Shown: positions 8,384 to 10,360 of the stretch, piece by piece
Position numbering within the stretch: position 1 is the stretch's first letter
How the letters are laid out: the number at the start of each line of letters is the position of its first letter
DNA from: Actinomycetes bacterium
GTDB lineage: Bacteria > Actinomycetota > Actinomycetes > Propionibacteriales > Propionibacteriaceae
NCBI GenBank assembly: GCA_023387135.1
Contig: JAEWIK010000093.1
Coordinates: forward strand, 1 to 10,360
DNA: 10,360 nucleotides
Reading direction: 5' to 3'
Translations under genes and position numbers: made by a program
Notes under the pieces: generated by a model
What the model was told of the DNA's origin: nothing
The model's database searches: none
What the model saw: only the letters and a program-made list of their open reading frames with translations

Positions 8384-8389
8384 ACTGTA
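8384..8389 (-). promoter_or_regulatory. Possible -10 box of the VOC gene
   Basis: Read on the minus strand this is TACAGT, about 38 bases before the VOC start. It overlaps the perfect palindrome GTACGTAC at 8387-8394, which could be chance or an operator. No convincing -35 box is seen, so the call is tentative. Confidence 0.35.
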
Positions 8390-8462
8390 CGTACTCCCGA
8401 GCGCCCCATGACAGGTGCCGACAGTGCGCATCCCGGCCGCCCGCGGGCCGCCTCCGCCCCGA

Positions 8463-8492
8463 TTTCCATCCCGGCCCAGCCTTGGCTAAGAT
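8463..8492 (+). promoter_or_regulatory. Putative tRNA-Ala promoter
   Basis: TAAGAT at 8487-8492 is a good -10 box. A weak -35-like TTTCCA lies at 8463-8468, 18 bases upstream. Transcription would start near 8499, giving a leader of about 14 bases before the tRNA. Confidence 0.55.
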
Positions 8493-8512
8493 TCCATCTC
8501 GTCGCAAGACAA

Positions 8513-8585
8513 GGGGCTATGGCGCAGTTGGTAGCGCGCTTCCATGGCATGGAAGAGGCCACGGGTTCGAATCCCGTTAGCTCCA
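8513..8585 (+). tRNA. tRNA-Ala (anticodon GGC)
   Basis: A complete 73-base cloverleaf can be drawn. The acceptor stem pairs 8513-8519 with 8578-8584 and contains the G3-U70 wobble pair that alanyl-tRNA synthetase recognises. The anticodon stem pairs 8539-8543 with 8551-8555, and the anticodon GGC is at 8546-8548. The loop has A32 and U38, the pair characteristic of tRNA-Ala(GGC). The T arm is 8561-8577 with the loop TTCGAAT. The discriminator base is A8585, and the genome continues CCG, so the full CCA end is not encoded and must be added. The 3' end of such genes is a common integration site, and unusual genes follow. Confidence 0.97.
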
Positions 8586-8593
8586 CCGAGACG

Positions 8594-8638
8594 AAAGCCG
8601 CTCTGGCTGGGTGTAACACCCAGATCCGAGCGGCTTTT
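8594..8638 (+). terminator. Intrinsic terminator after tRNA-Ala
   Basis: AAAGCCGCTC (8594-8603) pairs with GAGCGGCTTT (8628-8637). An inner perfect stem, CTGGGTG (8607-8613) with CACCCAG (8617-8623), closes on a TAA loop. The hairpin ends in a short run of four T, consistent with rho-independent termination of the tRNA transcript. The flanking A and T runs would let it work in both directions. Confidence 0.85.
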
Positions 8639-8698
8639 CTCGTTGGCGCGCAACATACGCGCAATAGGGCCGCTCCCTTACCGAAGGGATTGGTCAAC

Positions 8699-9049
8699 AT
8701 GACCTCAACCAACACACTCATCGGGCTGGACTGCCCCACATGGTGCACCGGACCGCACGACGCCGAGACCGACTGGATGGAGGCCGACGCCGAACCGGGT
8801 AAGCCGAGGGAGCTCTACCGCTACCACGGGCGCCTGCTGGCGACCGAGACCGGCATCTCTGTCGAGATGATCCAGCGCGAGTCGTCGCTCACCGCCCCTG
8901 CCATCGTCGACACCTTCGCGGCCGTCGTCACCGACGGTGTCAGCGGCCTCAAGGTCGACGACCTGGAGCGGCTGGGCAACCTGCTGAAGATCGCCGCCAG
9001 CAAGATGGCCGTCCTGCTGGAGATCGAGTCGGAGAGGACCGAGTCATGA
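8699..9049 (+). CDS. DUF6907-like small protein with putative zinc module
   Basis: This is a 116-aa soluble protein of unknown function. The ATG at 8699 follows GAAGGG (8683-8688) by 10 bases; the open frame reaching back to 8408 would run through the tRNA gene and terminator and is rejected. Residues 12-20 form Cys-Pro-Thr-Trp-Cys-Thr-Gly-Pro-His, and His43 follows in a YRYHG turn, a layout that could bind zinc. A short strand (about 50-58) and a C-terminal helix (about 87-112, with DDLERLGNLL) complete it. This is the pattern I recognise from actinobacterial DUF6907 proteins, found on chromosomes, plasmids and integrated elements. It overlaps the next gene by 4 bases (ATGA). The partner downstream carries the same module. 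Confidence 0.8.
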   Translation: MTSTNTLIGLDCPTWCTGPHDAETDWMEADAEPGKPRELYRYHGRLLATETGISVEMIQRESSLTAPAIVDTFAAVVTDGVSGLKVDDLERLGNLLKIAASKMAVLLEIESERTES

Positions 9050-9576
9050 CCAAGACAAAGTCCGAACTCGACCGCGTCGTCGCCGAGGGTGGGCTCATCC
9101 TCGAGCCGACCATTGCAGAGGGCAGCAACAACGTCTCGAAGCAGTACCTGGCCCTCGTCGCCATCGCCGAGACGCTTCCCAAGGAGGAGCTGGAGTTGAT
9201 CGACTCCACCGAGGTCTTGGGGCCCGGGTACTTCGGGATCCGCTACGTGCTGCCGCCCTACCTCGCGCAGGCCGTCCGTGACCGGGTCGCCAGCGGCACC
9301 TTCAAGCCCGCGTCCTGCCCTGCGTGGTGCACGTCACACGAGGCCTGGACCGACGTGCCGGCCATCACGCACAGGCACATCATCACGGTGGGCGAGGTCG
9401 AGGTGAAGATCACCGAGATCACAGGGCTGGACGACGCGGCGTACGAGGACGGGCTCGAGGTCCGGGGGCCGAAGGTCGAGTTCGACTACGAGTGGGTGTC
9501 TGGCGGCGAGATCCGCGGCCTCGCCACTGCGCTCAGCATGGCCGCCGACGCCTTGGGCATCGCGGTGGTGAAGTGA
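9046..9576 (+). CDS. Two-part hypothetical protein with C-terminal DUF6907-like module
   Basis: The 176-aa protein has two parts. Residues 1-88 form an N-terminal domain I do not recognise, with an acidic helix near 44-53 and the hydrophobic GYFGIRYVLPPYL stretch at 61-73; no signal peptide or membrane helix is evident. Residues 89-176 repeat the module of the upstream gene: Cys91-Pro-Ala-Trp-Cys95-Thr-Ser-His98, a His109/His111 pair, a strand VEVKITEI (118-125), and a C-terminal helix (SGGEIRGLATALSMAADAL) like the DUF6907 end helix. The start overlaps the upstream stop as ATGA, and its own stop overlaps the next start as TGATG, so all three genes are probably translated from one message. 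Function is unknown; nucleic-acid or protein binding through zinc is an inference. Confidence 0.78.
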   Translation: MTKTKSELDRVVAEGGLILEPTIAEGSNNVSKQYLALVAIAETLPKEELELIDSTEVLGPGYFGIRYVLPPYLAQAVRDRVASGTFKPASCPAWCTSHEAWTDVPAITHRHIITVGEVEVKITEITGLDDAAYEDGLEVRGPKVEFDYEWVSGGEIRGLATALSMAADALGIAVVK

Positions 9577-9776
9577 TGCCCGAGGACATGAAGGCGCTGC
9601 TGGAGATGGTCGGCCTGCAGCCGGTGATGGTGGACGGCATGAACCGCGAGGCCTGGATAGTGCCGGAGGCCGGAGTGGTGCTCTTCAGCGCCGGTCTCGA
9701 CGCTGACCGCCTCGCTTCACTGACGTCAGAGGTGCTGGACGAAGTGATGACCGATCTGTTGAAGGAGGTCATCTAG
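9576..9776 (+). CDS. 66-aa hypothetical protein, third gene of the coupled unit
   Basis: This small acidic protein is not recognised. Its start shares one base with the stop of the gene before (TGATG), which is the main support for it being real, together with codon use like its neighbours. It has an amphipathic N-terminal helix (about 4-12), a short beta segment around AWIVPEAGVVLFSA (26-39) and a long acidic C-terminal helix (about 43-64). There are no cysteines, so it lacks the zinc module of the two genes before it. Its last codons contain a strong ribosome-binding sequence that has no gene behind it, and its 3' end is overlapped in antisense by the minus-strand membrane protein frame. 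Confidence 0.65.
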   Translation: MPEDMKALLEMVGLQPVMVDGMNREAWIVPEAGVVLFSAGLDADRLASLTSEVLDEVMTDLLKEVI

Positions 9777-10031
9777 GGGTCGTACGCTCCCGCGCGAGTC
9801 TGTGAGGTGCTTGTCGAGCTTCTCGCCCTGCTCCTTCAGCATGGTCTCCATGCGGTCCTGCTGATCCTTGACTGAGCCGCCGCCGTTGTTCTTGGTGACG
9901 GACCGCTTGAGTCGGAGGGTCTGCACGAGGTTGATGATCTGGGGTAGGCCGAGGACGACGAGGATGCCGACGATCACGACGATGGCCTGCTGCCAGGTGA
10001 GGATCTTGTCGAGGTCGATGTAGTCGCTCAC
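9726..10031 (-). CDS. Holin-like small membrane protein, C terminus probably altered
   Basis: The frame encodes 101 aa from the GTG at 10031, which is preceded by GAGAGGTGA at a good distance. A longer start at 10118 would only add the antisense of another frame. One hydrophobic helix (about 15-31, QAIVVIVGILVVLGLP) is followed by a basic stretch (about 40-46), an NNGGGS linker (48-53) and a charged coiled-coil-like segment (about 54-76). This order of helix, linker and coil recalls small actinophage holin or holin-associated proteins, but many small phage membrane proteins look like this. From about residue 81 the frame runs over a gap and then antisense through the end of the 66-aa gene, so the last 20 or so residues are probably not original. 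I read it as a phage-derived gene whose 3' end was lost at a recombination junction. Confidence 0.55.
   Translation of the reverse strand: MSDYIDLDKILTWQQAIVVIVGILVVLGLPQIINLVQTLRLKRSVTKNNGGGSVKDQQDRMETMLKEQGEKLDKHLTDSRGSVRPLDDLLQQIGHHFVQHL
9762..9769 (+). promoter_or_regulatory. Orphan Shine-Dalgarno sequence
   Basis: AAGGAGGT is a near-perfect ribosome-binding sequence inside the last codons of the 66-aa gene. No ATG, GTG or TTG lies in the usual 4-13 base range after it; the first GTG is at 9802. It may mark a following gene that has been deleted, or be a chance product of the Lys-Glu-Val codons. Confidence 0.35.
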
Positions 10032-10052
10032 GGTGGTGGTCACCTCTCGGTC

Positions 10053-10208
10053 TTGGTTGAGGTTGAGGTGGACACCGAGACCGCCCGTCGGGAACTCGAC
10101 CAGTGGTCCGGGAAGCACACCTCAGTCGACTTCCCGCTGAACAGCAGTGGCCTGACCGCCGCCCTCGCCAAGGCCCAGCGCAAGGCAGACAAGCTCAACA
10201 CGAGGTAG
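10053..10208 (+). pseudogene. Fragment of a phage tail-type protein (tentative)
   Basis: An open frame ending at TAG 10206-10208 gives 46 aa from GTG 10068 or 51 aa from TTG 10053. It reads in part EVEVDTETARRELDQW and ALAKAQRKADKLN. This lysine/arginine-rich helical style recalls the beginning of tape-measure proteins of actinophages, but the match is by feel only. No good ribosome site precedes either start. It is head to head with the minus-strand membrane gene with only 21-36 bases between them, too little for two promoters, so at least one of the two is likely a displaced fragment. A strong terminator follows 19 bases after the stop, so this could instead be the 3' end of a larger lost gene, or a real small gene. 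Confidence 0.4.
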
Positions 10209-10226
10209 GCGCAACCAGAAAGGCCT

Positions 10227-10261
10227 ACGAAGGGTGTCCCTACTGTGGACACCCTTCGTTT
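10227..10261. terminator. Perfect 13-bp hairpin terminator
   Basis: ACGAAGGGTGTCC (10227-10239) pairs perfectly with GGACACCCTTCGT (10247-10259) around the 7-base loop CTACTGT. Three T follow the stem base (10259-10261). It ends transcription from the accessory patch and may insulate the gene beyond. Confidence 0.82.
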
Positions 10262-10336
10262 CCTCGTGCCGAGTGCTCGCCGAACCGCACCAGCGGTCGG
10301 CTCCAGGATTCCGGTGCGACGCAGCGACTGCCGGTC

Positions 10337-10342
10337 TACGAT
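10337..10342 (+). promoter_or_regulatory. Putative -10 box of a leaderless gene
   Basis: TACGAT lies 7 bases before the ATG at 10350, so transcription would start at or next to the A of the start codon, as in leaderless actinobacterial messages. The -35 region (GTGCGA, 10314-10319) is weak. Confidence 0.5.
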
Positions 10343-10349
10343 CAGCGCT

Positions 10350-10360
10350 ATGTCACGCTC
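10350..10360 (+). CDS. Start of a downstream gene (3' truncated by window end)
   Basis: ATG TCA CGC opens at 10350, directly after a well-placed -10 box and without a ribosome site, and the window ends after three codons. Only the position relative to the promoter supports this as a gene start; the product cannot be told. Confidence 0.35.

Noticed and set aside
8560..8590. Search for a second copy of the tRNA 3' end as attachment repeat within the window.
   Set aside because: No matching copy of the T-arm and acceptor sequence was found between 8590 and 10360.
8408..8698. N-terminal extension of the first DUF6907-like protein back to 8408.
   Set aside because: It would read through the tRNA-Ala gene and its terminator; the ATG at 8699 with its upstream GAAGGG fits better.
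10032..10118. Longer start for the minus-strand membrane protein at 10118.
   Set aside because: The added residues are antisense to the + strand tail-like frame, and a good ribosome site supports GTG 10031.
10286..10318. Inverted repeat CGCACC / GGTGCG before the last start.
   Set aside because: Six base pairs around a 21-base loop are weak and common in such GC-rich DNA.

Overview
The window is high-GC DNA with tightly packed genes, start-stop overlaps, a GTG start and possible leaderless initiation. With DUF6907-type proteins, this points to an actinobacterium; Propionibacteriales is plausible but cannot be fixed from the sequence. Positions 1-8345 look like ordinary chromosome. Positions 8513-10260 look like a small accessory patch behind a tRNA gene, with phage-like remnants.

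Positions 1-3913 (+) form a potassium locus. It holds a KimA/KUP-type APC-superfamily permease (5' end outside the window), a short KdpD-like sensor kinase 5 bases downstream, and a KdpE response regulator overlapping the kinase by 4 bases. The kinase keeps the four-helix membrane domain and catalytic core of KdpD but lacks its large cytoplasmic N-terminal region. No kdpFABC pump gene is in view. The likely scheme is a two-component system expressed together with, and perhaps controlling, a K+ symporter.

Positions 4042-6822 (+) encode a large FAD plus Fe-S dehydrogenase of the GlcD/YdiJ type for D-2-hydroxyacids. Positions 7003-7908 (+) encode a DUF89/ARMT1-like metal-dependent phosphatase. 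A PhnB-like VOC protein (7920-8345, -) converges on it, with a GC hairpin between the two stops.

Positions 8513-8585 are tRNA-Ala(GGC), followed by a strong hairpin terminator. Next comes a translationally coupled three-gene unit (8699-9776, +): a 116-aa and a 176-aa protein sharing a putative zinc module of DUF6907 type, and a 66-aa unknown. Beyond it the DNA looks rearranged. A strong Shine-Dalgarno at the end of the third gene has no start codon after it. A holin-like membrane protein gene on the - strand runs back into that gene. A short + strand frame (to 10208), resembling a phage tail-protein fragment, lies head to head with it. A perfect 13-bp hairpin ends the patch at 10259, and a possible leaderless gene begins at 10350. 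No integrase or duplicated attachment site is visible.
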